A stretch of 64,000 nucleotides of DNA. Source: UBA2882 sp045542735. GTDB lineage: Bacteria > Bacillota > Clostridia > Lachnospirales > Lachnospiraceae. Numbering within the stretch: the stretch's first letter is position 1; every line of letters begins with the position of its first letter. The stretch covers positions 1-64,000 of the forward strand of contig JAZQLQ010000008.1 of the NCBI GenBank assembly GCA_045542735.1, written 5' to 3'. Shown here piece after piece: positions 55,424 to 64,000 of this stretch. Under the pieces are notes generated by a model. The model ran no database searches. It saw only the letters and a program-made list of their open reading frames with translations, and was not told the DNA's origin. Both the position numbers and the translations under genes were made by a program.

Positions 55424-56052
55424 ACCCATGCAACCGCACGTTCATAATCATTCATCGTATCAATTTCCCTTGTCCGGATTTCCAAAAACGGAACCGGTAA
55501 AAAAGGTTCTACCAATTGGAATACATGTCCTGTCCCATTTAATATTTTCTCGCTCTCAATCTGTGTAATGCCATTCCACTCATAAGCACCACTTTCTTTG
55601 GAAAAGCCTTTTGCAAACTCCCTATCTTCCTCTGTAAAAGTCTGCACCATCCATGGTTCATCACTTTCAATATCACCACCACTGACAAACTCATGATCAC
55701 ATTCCAAAATCTTTTTCATATCCTCAGGATGTATTAATAAATCCCCATCCAAAGAAAGTAAATATTTTTTTGCTCCCTTTGCAGCCAATACTACACTGTC
55801 ACCGGTTTTGGTGGTTGCGTAATCATAATTGTAAACAAATGTCACATCTTGTCGATATTTTCGCACCTCTTCTATGACACTGTCTGCCTGGTAGCCTACA
55901 ACTACACGGATATCTTTTTCATCCTGTAACAGCTCCAAATGTCTGCGAATCAATGTTTTACCATCTACTTCAATCAAAGCCTTTGTGGTATGCAGTCCCA
56001 ATCGGTTCCCCATACCTGCACAGCTTATGACAACGGTTCTGTCAATCCCCAT
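55405..56052 (-). CDS. LicC-like NTP transferase
   Basis: This 215-residue enzyme has a nucleotidyltransferase fold. The N-terminal NTP-binding pattern is ISCAGMGNRLGLHTTKALIEV, where the usual basic Arg/Lys signature is partly retained; LSLDGDLLI is the metal-binding motif. The size and pattern fit LicC-type CTP:phosphocholine cytidylyltransferases or sugar-1-phosphate nucleotidyltransferases. A LicD-type phosphotransferase in the same cluster (58794-59618) supports a CDP-activated phospho-substituent, but the substrate cannot be read from the sequence. AAGAGG lies upstream of the ATG. Confidence 0.75.
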   Translation of the reverse strand: MGIDRTVVISCAGMGNRLGLHTTKALIEVDGKTLIRRHLELLQDEKDIRVVVGYQADSVIEEVRKYRQDVTFVYNYDYATTKTGDSVVLAAKGAKKYLLSLDGDLLIHPEDMKKILECDHEFVSGGDIESDEPWMVQTFTEEDREFAKGFSKESGAYEWNGITQIESEKILNGTGHVFQLVEPFLPVPFLEIRTREIDTMNDYERAVAWVKNGFC

Positions 56053-56064
56053 GTTCTCGTCCTC

Positions 56065-56805
56065 TTATCTTTCCAAAATAAAGTAATATTGTGCTGTTTC
56101 CTTGCGGTTATTCAGTGACTGATCTTCCTCGAACAAAAATCCTTCTTCCCTGATGGCAAAACCATGTGCAAGCAAACCATCCTGCATACATGCCACAATC
56201 TCATCTCTGGTACGGTAAATGGCATTATAATCGTCTTTTAACTCATCAGAGTAGAAGTTTTGCAGAGTCAAACGTTCTCCCAGTCCTATGGGCTCTCTGA
56301 CGCATATCAAAGCATGCTCTTCGCATATACGCCCCAACTGCTCAAACACGTTCTTTACATCCGCTTCGTTCAGATACATCAGAATGCCAATTAAAAGCGC
56401 GCGGTCAAACTTATCTTTTCCGTTAACCGCTATTACCGTTTCAATCTCTGAGGCCGCTCCCTGGGCAAAAGCAATATTGGTTCTTTGATTTCTCTTTTTT
56501 GCAATTTCCACCAATTCTTCACTAAAATCCACGCCAAAATATTCTGCTATGTATGCGGGCATACGGTCTGCCCAACGGCCAATACCACAGGCTATATCCA
56601 AGACTTTTGATTCCTCTGTCAATTGAAGACACGGAATGAGTTTGTTCATTTCCTTCTCATTGCGCATACGTACAAGTTCCGCGTTATTATCCTGGTACAT
56701 AGTCACAGAATACGGATTATCCTCCTTGTACTTGCTCGCCCGGTTCTGAAAGAAATTCTTGGTCTTATTATAGTCAATATTGGTTATGTCTTTTTTGATT
56801 CGCAT
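56065..56805 (-). CDS. Class I SAM-dependent methyltransferase
   Basis: This 246-residue soluble protein has the class I methyltransferase pattern: motif I VLDIACGIGRWADRM near residue 69, an acidic residue at the end of the next strand (FGVDFSEELVEIA), and the strand FDRALLIGILMYL. It resembles methyltransferases found in polysaccharide clusters, which methylate sugars or their substituents. The substrate is unknown. AAAGGAAC lies upstream of the ATG. The gene is followed by the LicC-like gene and preceded by the racemase-like gene. Confidence 0.82.
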   Translation of the reverse strand: MRIKKDITNIDYNKTKNFFQNRASKYKEDNPYSVTMYQDNNAELVRMRNEKEMNKLIPCLQLTEESKVLDIACGIGRWADRMPAYIAEYFGVDFSEELVEIAKKRNQRTNIAFAQGAASEIETVIAVNGKDKFDRALLIGILMYLNEADVKNVFEQLGRICEEHALICVREPIGLGERLTLQNFYSDELKDDYNAIYRTRDEIVACMQDGLLAHGFAIREEGFLFEEDQSLNNRKETAQYYFILER

Positions 56806-56828
56806 GTTTTATTTGTTCCTTTCACTCT

Positions 56829-57566
56829 TTAAACAAGTACTTTCTTCAATTCATCAATAGCCATTTTCAACGGATCTAAAAATTCTATCTGTTTTAAGCG
56901 GTCTTCATATCTTCCCTCCTGCTTCAATGCCTCAACTAAAACCGGAAATTCTGTACAACCCAATATCACCCGCTTTTTCATGGTATTTGGCAATAATTCA
57001 TCAATAAAATCCAGAAAATCAGCCATATCATCATTGTTTAATGTATTTTGCTTGATGCACTCAATAAATTTTCTAACACGCGGATACTCTTCTTCCTCTG
57101 GTTTTGACACAGATATACCTTTTTTGATCAGTATATTATCATATACATTCTGTTTTAATGTGCCTTCTGCGGCAATTAATGCAACTTTTTCTCCGACTGT
57201 AGTATCAGTACTAATTTGATCTGCAAGTAATTCAATCAAATTTAGTACCTTATCCTTTGCCTCCGGAACCTTTTCATATACCATAGGTAAAAAATAATGT
57301 GCAGTTCCACAAACCAGAATGATTTTGTCCGCTTTTGCCGTTAACAAATGCTTTATAGAGGCCGCAATCATATCTGTAATGGTATCAACTTCCTCATTAT
57401 ACAATAAGGCTCTGGTACGGCTTGGCATAGTAAAATCATTATCCATCACAATCCGTGGATAATTTCTCTCAGAATCAGACTGAAACGCTTCTAAAATAGA
57501 TTTATAAAAATTCAAAGTAGCATAAGCACCAAAACCGCCTACAATACCGATTGTCTGCTTGTACAT
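56829..57566 (-). CDS. Aspartate/glutamate racemase family protein
   Basis: The product of about 245 residues has the family architecture: an N-terminal GIVGGFGAYAT motif and two cysteines placed as the general acid/base pair, in LVCGTAHYF and LGCTEFPVL. Such enzymes interconvert L- and D-Asp or Glu, but related proteins act on other 2-substituted acids. The ATG at 57564-57566 lies seven bases after AAAGGAAG; a GTG six codons upstream is less likely. Its presence in a polysaccharide cluster suggests a D-amino-acid or similar substituent. Confidence 0.83.
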   Translation of the reverse strand: MYKQTIGIVGGFGAYATLNFYKSILEAFQSDSERNYPRIVMDNDFTMPSRTRALLYNEEVDTITDMIAASIKHLLTAKADKIILVCGTAHYFLPMVYEKVPEAKDKVLNLIELLADQISTDTTVGEKVALIAAEGTLKQNVYDNILIKKGISVSKPEEEEYPRVRKFIECIKQNTLNNDDMADFLDFIDELLPNTMKKRVILGCTEFPVLVEALKQEGRYEDRLKQIEFLDPLKMAIDELKKVLV

Positions 57567-57567
57567 G

Positions 57568-58776
57568 TTATTCTTCCTTTCCACGTTTGGAATCTATTCC
57601 GATTTCTCCAAAGGCAGCAATTAATACAATCCTCAACAGATTTCCAATCACCGTTGCCCATGCAATTCCCCATATATTCCATTGTATTGTAAAGGGTATT
57701 GCCACACATAAATAAATCACAAAATAAATCACATTAATAATCAACTGATATTTTTCACTGGCAAACCGCATCAATATCACAGTCAAAATACCGGATACAA
57801 AAAAGAAAACCTGACCCAGATTTGCCAACCACAAATACGGGCTAACCGCATCGTAAAGCTCCGGGTATATCACTTTGACAAATACCACTGCAACCAACGT
57901 ACAAATTATATTGATAAGTAGTGCAAACGGTACACTGCCCCAACACAGTCTTCGGAATATTTTTTTGTCCATTCCGCCTTTATATTGGGATAAATGCCCA
58001 ATAATCACACTATTTAGCGGTGTGGATACCAAAGAAATAATCTTCCCCAATAGAGTAGCTACATAAAAAATTGTAACTGCTGTCCCATTGCAAAACTGCT
58101 GTAAAATAATCCGGTCTGAATGTAACACTGCCATAGCTATCAGCTGTGTAACTGCCAACGGCAAAATCGACTGCATAGCATCCCGATAATACTCTGACCT
58201 TTGAAACAGCTCACCGGAGAATATATTTTTTCTTGCACATACATATGCAATCGCCACACCTTCGCCAATGAGCAATGTTATAATCCATGATCCACTGACA
58301 TGAAACAGTAAGATTCCCACAAGGTACCCCAATGACAACAGGACATAGTATAGACAATATCCTTTGTAATTGACTTCCAGACGAAAATCCACATCCGCAT
58401 AATTTCGGATGATTGTAGCAAACATCAAAACACAGTAACCAATATACATACGGATATCGGTTATGTGTAGCCATTTAAGTCCAGCTATCGCCACTACAAT
58501 CGTAATGAAAGCGACATATAAAAAAAAGCGATTGTAGTCACCGTTAGTATCTTTATTTTTGACACGAAGGAGCATCCTTGAATAATTGGTTGATGTACCA
58601 AACGTCCCTCCCATAATGGCAATGAGGGATATTAAAGATAATACATTACCAAATATCTCTGTGCCCAGTTCCCTCGTCAAAAAAGGATAAATCAGCAATT
58701 GCAACACTGCATTCATAACTACAATACCCAGCATACTATATAAAAAATCTTTGGATAAACTTTTTAATCGGTTCAA
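57568..58776 (-). CDS. Wzx-like oligosaccharide flippase
   Basis: This product of about 402 residues is highly hydrophobic, with about twelve membrane segments, a basic N-terminus (NRLKSLSKDFLYS) and the early stretch LIYPFLTRELGTEIFGNVLSL typical of the MATE/MOP-fold polysaccharide flippase family. It would move a lipid-linked oligosaccharide across the membrane. The start is uncertain. I use a TTG (58774-58776) after AAAGGTG; a GTG seven codons upstream (58797) overlaps licD and lacks a ribosome binding site. It ends one base before the racemase-family ATG. Confidence 0.85.
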   Translation of the reverse strand: MNRLKSLSKDFLYSMLGIVVMNAVLQLLIYPFLTRELGTEIFGNVLSLISLIAIMGGTFGTSTNYSRMLLRVKNKDTNGDYNRFFLYVAFITIVVAIAGLKWLHITDIRMYIGYCVLMFATIIRNYADVDFRLEVNYKGYCLYYVLLSLGYLVGILLFHVSGSWIITLLIGEGVAIAYVCARKNIFSGELFQRSEYYRDAMQSILPLAVTQLIAMAVLHSDRIILQQFCNGTAVTIFYVATLLGKIISLVSTPLNSVIIGHLSQYKGGMDKKIFRRLCWGSVPFALLINIICTLVAVVFVKVIYPELYDAVSPYLWLANLGQVFFFVSGILTVILMRFASEKYQLIINVIYFVIYLCVAIPFTIQWNIWGIAWATVIGNLLRIVLIAAFGEIGIDSKRGKEE

Positions 58777-58793
58777 TTTACCACATTCACCTT

Positions 58794-59618
58794 TCACTGG
58801 TCTTGTATATGCATTGGCACACGTTCTCTTTCCGGCGGCAATTTCATATAATCACCATATAACACAGTCAATATCTCATGATAATTGATAGGCGCGCTGT
58901 GTTGTACATCATCAATAGGCAACATGACGCCCTGATCAAACCACTGTTTTTGAAACACATAACTTAGATAGGGAATCGTACAATTACTCCGGAATACCCT
59001 TCCCGTCTGTTTCTTAACCGATTGGCAAACTCTGTCATAATCATCAAAAATCCGTTCCAATTTTCGCATTCTTCCAATATGGGAGCAGATAAAAATCATA
59101 ATCTTTTGCAACAATCCATAGGTGGAATAATCAATATAATCCCGATATCCCATTGCCTGTCCGTAAATTAATATCAAGCGGTACTCCAGTATTTTCTGCA
59201 TCCATCCGGAATCGTACGCTTTGTCCACAATAATAATATCCATAATCATACGGTCTAAATACTTTGGATCACATTGTTGTCTTGTCTTATCATAACTTTG
59301 TAAGGCAATTTCCTCTTTGAGATATACCAGATGAGGCATAAAATCATGAAATCCGCCAGGTGTAATCTCCGCAGCCGTAATCAGGGCAAAATCTTCTCCC
59401 CACTCTTCTTTAGGAACAGCCAACAGCTTATTGTACTCTTCCCTACAAAACGCAATGTCCACATCATCATCCCAAGGGATAAAAGATTTATGGCGTGCAG
59501 CTCCAATTAACGTACCCGAATCCAAAAAATATGTGATATCGTATTTTTCACACACCTCTTTTAGTTTATTTAACAATATGCGATTCAATTCATGGGCCTT
59601 TTTCAACTGCTCATTCAT
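58794..59618 (-). CDS. licD: LicD family phosphotransferase
   Basis: LicD-type enzymes transfer phosphocholine or similar phospho-groups from CDP donors to sugars. The 274-residue protein has the family signature FLDSGTLIGAARHKSFIPWD followed by DDVDIAF, including the acidic metal-binding residues. I start at the ATG at 59616-59618, seven bases after GGAGAG; another ATG six codons upstream is too close to its ribosome binding site. Its pairing with a LicC-like gene in the same cluster is consistent. The donor is not determined. Confidence 0.85.
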   Translation of the reverse strand: MNEQLKKAHELNRILLNKLKEVCEKYDITYFLDSGTLIGAARHKSFIPWDDDVDIAFCREEYNKLLAVPKEEWGEDFALITAAEITPGGFHDFMPHLVYLKEEIALQSYDKTRQQCDPKYLDRMIMDIIIVDKAYDSGWMQKILEYRLILIYGQAMGYRDYIDYSTYGLLQKIMIFICSHIGRMRKLERIFDDYDRVCQSVKKQTGRVFRSNCTIPYLSYVFQKQWFDQGVMLPIDDVQHSAPINYHEILTVLYGDYMKLPPERERVPMHIQDQ

Positions 59619-59641
59619 GCTTCGTCTCTCCAACATATCCT

Positions 59642-60712
59642 TTAGTCATTACTCATATATGCCCGAATCTGGCGTTCCATACAATCAGCCAGGTCTTCCT
59701 TGGCTTCATATACCAAAGTCCACTCTACGGTCCTTTCAACCGCTTCTGATAAGCTCCAGCGTGGTTTCCAACCAATACACTTTTTAATCTTGGAATTATC
59801 CAGTTTGAGGAAATTCGCTTCATGGGGGCCTTTTTCACCACAACCGCTTTCCCATATAATCTCTTTTCCTGTCTGTTCTTTCCATTTTTTGCAAAACAGT
59901 CCGACAATCTCTCCGGTCTGATAGCAATCCGTCTCATCCGGTCCCACATTATAACTGCCTGCAAACTCTATATTTTCATACTGTGCCTTTGCAATCATCA
60001 GATATGCCATAACAGGCTCCAACACATGCTGATAAGGTCTGGTAGAATATGGATTTCTCACAAGGATTGTTTCCTCTGCAAGCGCTGCGCGTACACAGTC
60101 GGGAATGATACGATCCACAGCAAAATCACCGCCACCAATGACATTTCCCGCTCTTGCAGTGGAAATTGCCGTATGTCCGTCTGCAAAAAAAGAGTTTTTG
60201 TAGCTGCTTGTCACCAGTTCCGAACAGGACTTGGAATTGGAATATGGATCATACCCATTTAATTCTTCATTTTCACGGTATCCCCATTCCCACTCTTTGT
60301 TGCGATATACTTTATCCGTTGTCACATTCAAAAACGACTTTACACAGGGGTTTAAACGGACACACTCCATCACGTTTACTGTCCCCATGACATTGACACT
60401 ATAGGTATAGACAGGATCATCATAAGATGCCCTAACCAATGGCTGTGCCGCCATGTGAATCACAATCTCGGGCTGAACCTTGGCGAAGACCTCCTTAAGC
60501 TTATCCAAATCGCGGATATCTCCGATATGAGAATCAATTTTACAATCTATCCCGGATAAATCGTAGAGATTGGGCTCATCCGAGGGCTGTAAAGCATAGC
60601 CGCTTACCTTTGCACCTGCCTGTATCAGCGCCTTACACATCCAACTTCCTTTAAAGCCGGTATGTCCGGTAATCAGTATTTTTTTGCCCTTATAAAAAGA
60701 CATGTCAAACAT
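59642..60712 (-). CDS. rfbG: CDP-glucose 4,6-dehydratase
   Basis: RfbG converts CDP-glucose to CDP-4-keto-6-deoxyglucose, the entry point to 3,6-dideoxy and branched CDP sugars. The 356-residue protein is of usual length. It shows the NAD-binding motif ILITGHTGFKGSW (about 12-24), the active-site YSNSK, and family stretches such as NVTTDKVYRNKEW, RAGNVIGGGDFA and RPYQHVLEPVMAY. These distinguish it from dTDP- and UDP-sugar enzymes. AAGGAGATAACC precedes the ATG. The start overlaps the epimerase gene by 8 bp. Confidence 0.92.
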   Translation of the reverse strand: MFDMSFYKGKKILITGHTGFKGSWMCKALIQAGAKVSGYALQPSDEPNLYDLSGIDCKIDSHIGDIRDLDKLKEVFAKVQPEIVIHMAAQPLVRASYDDPVYTYSVNVMGTVNVMECVRLNPCVKSFLNVTTDKVYRNKEWEWGYRENEELNGYDPYSNSKSCSELVTSSYKNSFFADGHTAISTARAGNVIGGGDFAVDRIIPDCVRAALAEETILVRNPYSTRPYQHVLEPVMAYLMIAKAQYENIEFAGSYNVGPDETDCYQTGEIVGLFCKKWKEQTGKEIIWESGCGEKGPHEANFLKLDNSKIKKCIGWKPRWSLSEAVERTVEWTLVYEAKEDLADCMERQIRAYMSND

Positions 60713-61634
60713 GGTTATCTCCTTCTTTTGTCAGCCAACTGACGGTTTCTTTAATCCCTTCCCCGAAGGAAGTTTGTGGCTTAAATCCCGTATCCTGCTT
60801 TAATTTTGCCATATCCGCACATAGATACATCACTTGATTATCCCCATAGGGAATAGCCCCCATCTCAACAGAAGCATCGGGATTTATAGCATCACGCAAC
60901 TGATAAATATACTCAAAAAGTGGTTTTACCGTACCGCTGCCAAGAGGATAAACATTGTTATGTAAACCTCTTTCTGCCAATGCCAACAAAGCTTTTGCTG
61001 CATCTTTACTGTACAAATAATCCCATTGCTGCTCACCTTTGGTGAACTGCGGCACTTCCCCCGCCATAAGCTTTCTTGCCGCAGAAATAATCATGGAATG
61101 CTCAGTATCAAAGGGACCATATACACTCAAAACGCGCGTCCAGATATGCCTGATGTCATACTGCTCACACATCCCTCTTGTGGCATTACCTGCCATAAGC
61201 TTTGCTTTTCCATACTCAGTTTCAGGATTGGTAGGCGTATCAGCCGTAAGTTTTCCTTCGATTCTGCCGTATTCTGCCTGTGAACCGACTCCTATGTACG
61301 TCTTACATCCCAATTTATGGGCAAGTTCTACCGAATCCTTGGCATATTCCACATTCGCCTGCTGTATAGAGACATCATTTCTGCTTGTCCCTGTTGTCCC
61401 ACTCCATGCCATGTGGAAAAAGACGTCATAGCCCTTTTCCGTAGCCTTGGGCTCATATGCTTTATATGCATCCATATTCAATTCCAGTTTTTTAACACCG
61501 GACAACTTTGGTATCCTCTTGTTTCTTTCAGAGCCTTCTCTGCAGATGACCAAAATTTCCGCCTCTTCTGCCAATAACTCCTGTATGAGCGCCATACCAA
61601 TAGCCCCGGTTGCACCGGTTATTACTGCACGCAT
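60705..61634 (-). CDS. NAD-dependent nucleotide-sugar epimerase/reductase
   Basis: This 309-residue extended SDR protein has the NAD-binding motif VITGATGAIG at residues 4-13 and the catalytic Tyr-x3-Lys pattern YGKAK. It lies between rfbG and the GT2 gene, and overlaps rfbG by 8 bp. The context suggests it acts on a CDP-4-keto sugar, either as an epimerase or as a reductase of the kind that ends dideoxy or branched sugar pathways. Sequence alone does not fix which. Confidence 0.8.
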   Translation of the reverse strand: MRAVITGATGAIGMALIQELLAEEAEILVICREGSERNKRIPKLSGVKKLELNMDAYKAYEPKATEKGYDVFFHMAWSGTTGTSRNDVSIQQANVEYAKDSVELAHKLGCKTYIGVGSQAEYGRIEGKLTADTPTNPETEYGKAKLMAGNATRGMCEQYDIRHIWTRVLSVYGPFDTEHSMIISAARKLMAGEVPQFTKGEQQWDYLYSKDAAKALLALAERGLHNNVYPLGSGTVKPLFEYIYQLRDAINPDASVEMGAIPYGDNQVMYLCADMAKLKQDTGFKPQTSFGEGIKETVSWLTKEGDNHV

Positions 61635-61674
61635 ATTTCTTTTTGCACCTTCTACCTATCTGCTTGCCAGCATT

Positions 61675-62607
61675 TTAAAAATTAATTCTCTCTTCCTCAA
61701 TAACCAAAGGTCTGTTCATCACTCTTTGGTTGATACTGCATACATATTCTCCGATAAAACCGATAAAGAACAATTGCAGTGCACCAAGGAAAAACATACC
61801 TATCAAAATCGGGGCCATACCTGCTACAAAGCGGTCCCACCAGATTAATTTAGAGATTAAATATACCAATCCGATAATGGCACTGACAATGCCGCAAAAC
61901 ATGCCCAAAAATGTGCATATACGCAAGCCGGCTTTGGTATAAGATGTAATGCTGAGCATAGCCGCATCATAGAGCGTAAAGAAATTGTTGTGTGTCTTTC
62001 CCGCTCTTCTTTCCGGTTGTTCATAGGGAATCTCTTTGCGTTTAAATCCCAACTCCGCCACGATTCCGCGCAAAAACGGTGTGGGATCTTTCAGCTCACG
62101 CAGCACCTCTACAAACTCTTTGTCATACAAACCGGAACCGGTAAAATGCTCAATCTGTTCCACATTGGAAAATTTCTTGATTAACTTGTAGTAAACACTG
62201 CGAAGCTTGTACATCAATTTATTTTCTTTACTCTTGGTTTTAATGCCGATAACAATTTTATACCCTTTCTCCCACTCAGCAATATATTGGGGAATCAACT
62301 CTACCGGGTCCTGGAAATCACAGACCATACTGATGGTACAATCACCTGTGGTCTGCAAAATCCCATAGTAGGGGGAATTAAACTGTCCAAAATTTTTGGC
62401 GTTAAAGATTGCTTTAATATTGGAATTTGCTTTACACAAATCCCGCAATTTATCGCGTGTTGTATCTTTGGAATCATTATCAATAAATACCAGTTCATAC
62501 TCATATTGTGACAACTCATTCTCAAATAGCGATACAATGGCCTCACTCATGGGAATGACGTTTTCCTCTTCGTTATAGCATGGTATCAGTACACTGATTT
62601 TTTTCAT
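61675..62607 (-). CDS. GT2 glycosyltransferase, GtrB/CsbB-like
   Basis: The 310-residue protein has a GT2 catalytic domain (about 1-215) starting KISVLIPCYNEEENV, with the acidic motif VCDFQDP and the stretch FLRGIVAELGFKRKEIPYEQ. Two C-terminal membrane helices follow (about 228-255 and 263-290). This is the architecture of GtrB, CsbB and DPM1-like enzymes that make polyprenyl-phosphate sugars. A YfhO-like partner is encoded nearby at 50870. I start at the ATG at 62605-62607 after AGAGGTG; a GTG three codons upstream is less likely. Confidence 0.87.
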   Translation of the reverse strand: MKKISVLIPCYNEEENVIPMSEAIVSLFENELSQYEYELVFIDNDSKDTTRDKLRDLCKANSNIKAIFNAKNFGQFNSPYYGILQTTGDCTISMVCDFQDPVELIPQYIAEWEKGYKIVIGIKTKSKENKLMYKLRSVYYKLIKKFSNVEQIEHFTGSGLYDKEFVEVLRELKDPTPFLRGIVAELGFKRKEIPYEQPERRAGKTHNNFFTLYDAAMLSITSYTKAGLRICTFLGMFCGIVSAIIGLVYLISKLIWWDRFVAGMAPILIGMFFLGALQLFFIGFIGEYVCSINQRVMNRPLVIEEERINF

Positions 62608-62619
62608 CCGAAACACCTC

Positions 62620-64000
62620 TTACTCTTCAATGGGTTTGATGATCATATTCTTCAGCAATTCTTCTCTCGGTAAGAAGGGTGCCAAATCTTCAAGGGGCGG
62701 ACTGTATAAAGATCCGTCCGCAAGCTTTTTGGTCGCGCTCTTAGGCTCAAAATTCTGGTCCTTGGACACGAAAATCTCACAGAATACCGGGCCGTCTGCT
62801 GCGAGCATGCGATCCACGGCATCCTTCATCTCTGCATTGCTTCTCGCCTGATAGTAAGGATAGCCGAAAGCTGTGGCAATCTTTTCATAAGACGGGAAGG
62901 TCAAGTCATTGCTTTCCGGTCCGATGCCCACCTTGGTATGCTCCGAAAACACATTGCTTTGGGTCTGACGGATGGAATGATATCCTTCGTTGTTGATAAG
63001 GAAAATCTTAATAGGCAAACGATTGGTCAAAATCGTCTGTAACTCCTGTAGATTCATCATGATACTTCCATCACCTTCCAAACAGATGGTAGGCTGTTTG
63101 TCAAATGCCACGCAGGCACCAATAGCAGCCGGAAGTCCATATCCCATACTTGCTACACCGCTGTTAATTAAAAAGCGGGAATCCTTTTGAATCACATAAT
63201 TGTGACTTCCTACTACACAGGCACTGCCGTTGGATACAACAGTCATATTGCCCTCAGGCAAATTTTGGCTTAAGTACTTGATAAAAGCATATACATTGGC
63301 AGTTTCACCATTTTCCTCCCAATGCTTCGGTAATGTTACCGGATAATTTTCTTTCCATCCGGTACAGATATCCAACCATTCTTGGTTGTCAAATACCGGT
63401 TCTTTGGTATCTTTTAAAACATCTGCCATCACTTCAAAAAAATCCTTGGCATCTGCCCACACCGGCATTTCCACATGGATGGTATTCTTTTTGAACTCAT
63501 TTTTATCTGCATCTACCATAATGACAAAGGCTTCTCTTGCCCATGTCTGCCAGTTATAACCCACCTGACGGATAGACAAACGGTTGCCTACTGCCAGCAC
63601 AAGGTCCGCATTCTGCACCGCGAAGTTGCCGGCACGGTCACCCATAATACCGCCTCTGCCGGTGTAACGGGGATGTGCATCCTCAATGGCATCAATGGAA
63701 TCCCAACAGGTCACGACAGGAATATTCAATTTGTCCAGACATTTACGATAATCTTCATATCCTTCAGATAAACGGATACCGTTGCCTGCATACAATACAG
63801 GCCGTTTTGCATTTTTAATCTTTTCTAAAATAGTTTTTACAGTTTCAACTTGGACTTTATCTGGCAATTGTACTGCATCCTCTGCCGGATCATAACCTAC
63901 CAGATCATCCGTCTCAATGGTACATCCTTGGAAATTCACAGGAATATCAATCCATACAGGACCTCTTCTGCCATGTGTTGCAAGGTAAAATGCTTTCTCC
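62620..64000 (-). CDS. ThDP-dependent acetolactate synthase-like enzyme (5' end outside window)
   Basis: This is a thiamine diphosphate enzyme of the acetolactate synthase family. The frame is open to the window edge; GRRGPVWIDIP is read there, so 63939 is not a real start and about 120 N-terminal residues are missing. The ThDP signature begins EGDGSIMMNLQEL and ends LINN. MGYGLPAAIGACVA is also typical. In sugar clusters such enzymes include YerE, which adds a two-carbon branch to a CDP-4-keto sugar. The rfbG gene nearby makes this plausible, but an ordinary acetolactate synthase cannot be excluded. Confidence 0.85.
   Translation of the reverse strand, partial: EKAFYLATHGRRGPVWIDIPVNFQGCTIETDDLVGYDPAEDAVQLPDKVQVETVKTILEKIKNAKRPVLYAGNGIRLSEGYEDYRKCLDKLNIPVVTCWDSIDAIEDAHPRYTGRGGIMGDRAGNFAVQNADLVLAVGNRLSIRQVGYNWQTWAREAFVIMVDADKNEFKKNTIHVEMPVWADAKDFFEVMADVLKDTKEPVFDNQEWLDICTGWKENYPVTLPKHWEENGETANVYAFIKYLSQNLPEGNMTVVSNGSACVVGSHNYVIQKDSRFLINSGVASMGYGLPAAIGACVAFDKQPTICLEGDGSIMMNLQELQTILTNRLPIKIFLINNEGYHSIRQTQSNVFSEHTKVGIGPESNDLTFPSYEKIATAFGYPYYQARSNAEMKDAVDRMLAADGPVFCEIFVSKDQNFEPKSATKKLADGSLYSPPLEDLAPFLPREELLKNMIIKPIEE

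Noticed and set aside
62620..63939. Start of the ThDP enzyme at 63939
   Set aside because: The frame continues without a stop to the window edge and reads GRRGPVWIDIP, a conserved part of the family, so the gene begins outside the window.

Overview
The window looks like the chromosome of a flagellated, low-GC Firmicute of the class Clostridia, most likely a Lachnospiraceae relative. This rests on family content and gene order: CodY, a FliY-type flagellar switch protein, a TIGR02530-type flagellar operon protein, a SigK-like sigma factor, a comM-dprA-topA-codY-flgB backbone, and strong AGGAGG-type ribosome binding sites. The genus is not determined. Nearly everything is on the minus strand; the only plus-strand gene is a giant YfhO-like membrane protein at 50870-55408. 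No gene-free stretch exceeds 300 bases, and I saw no tRNA, rRNA, insertion sequence or CRISPR array.

Layout in the direction of minus-strand transcription, from high to low coordinates. (1) 64000-55405 is a surface-polysaccharide cluster: a ThDP-dependent enzyme cut by the window edge, a polyprenyl-phosphate-type GT2, a nucleotide-sugar epimerase/reductase, CDP-glucose 4,6-dehydratase, LicD, a Wzx-like flippase, an Asp/Glu racemase-family protein, a methyltransferase and a LicC-like nucleotidyltransferase. It converges on the YfhO-like gene, and the two share one terminator hairpin. (2) 50701-46065 holds a SigK-like sigma factor, pilT, comM/yifB and dprA. (3) 45859-27037 is an eleven-gene type IV pilus operon: pilB, pilC, pilA, pilD, a pilM-pilN fusion, pilO, four minor prepilins (two of about 800 residues), and a 1584-residue exported protein resembling DUF5057 proteins. 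It begins with a sigma-A-type promoter and ends with a strong terminator. (4) topA and codY follow, each with its own promoter. (5) 23789-1 is a flagellar/motility operon of 27 genes running from flgB to flhF, with flhF cut by the window edge.

How the genes work together. The flagellar genes encode the rod (flgB, flgC, fliE), MS ring and switch (fliF, fliG, fliM, fliY), export ATPase complex (fliH, fliI, fliJ), hook and its control (fliK, flgD, flgE), stator (motA, motB, plus a MotE-like protein), export gate (fliO, fliP, fliQ, fliR, flhB, flhA), flhF and a CheY. The pilus operon carries a complete assembly machine, with the retraction ATPase pilT in the neighbouring sigma-factor operon. comM and dprA suggest a link to DNA uptake or recombination. 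The polysaccharide cluster looks able to build a CDP-hexose-derived, possibly branched, sugar with zwitterionic or methyl decoration. YfhO-like and GT2 proteins point to polyprenyl-phosphate-dependent glycosylation outside the membrane.

The most unusual parts are the probable pilus-tip set (the giant protein with three internal module repeats, two very large minor pilins and EF-hand-like loops), the placement of the pilus operon between dprA and topA, a SigK-like factor without a pro-sequence heading pilT, the two-module YfhO protein, a FliY with a tandem MPQM linker, and a FlgD with a surface-protein-like C-terminal domain. All statements come from reading the sequence. Nothing was searched against databases.
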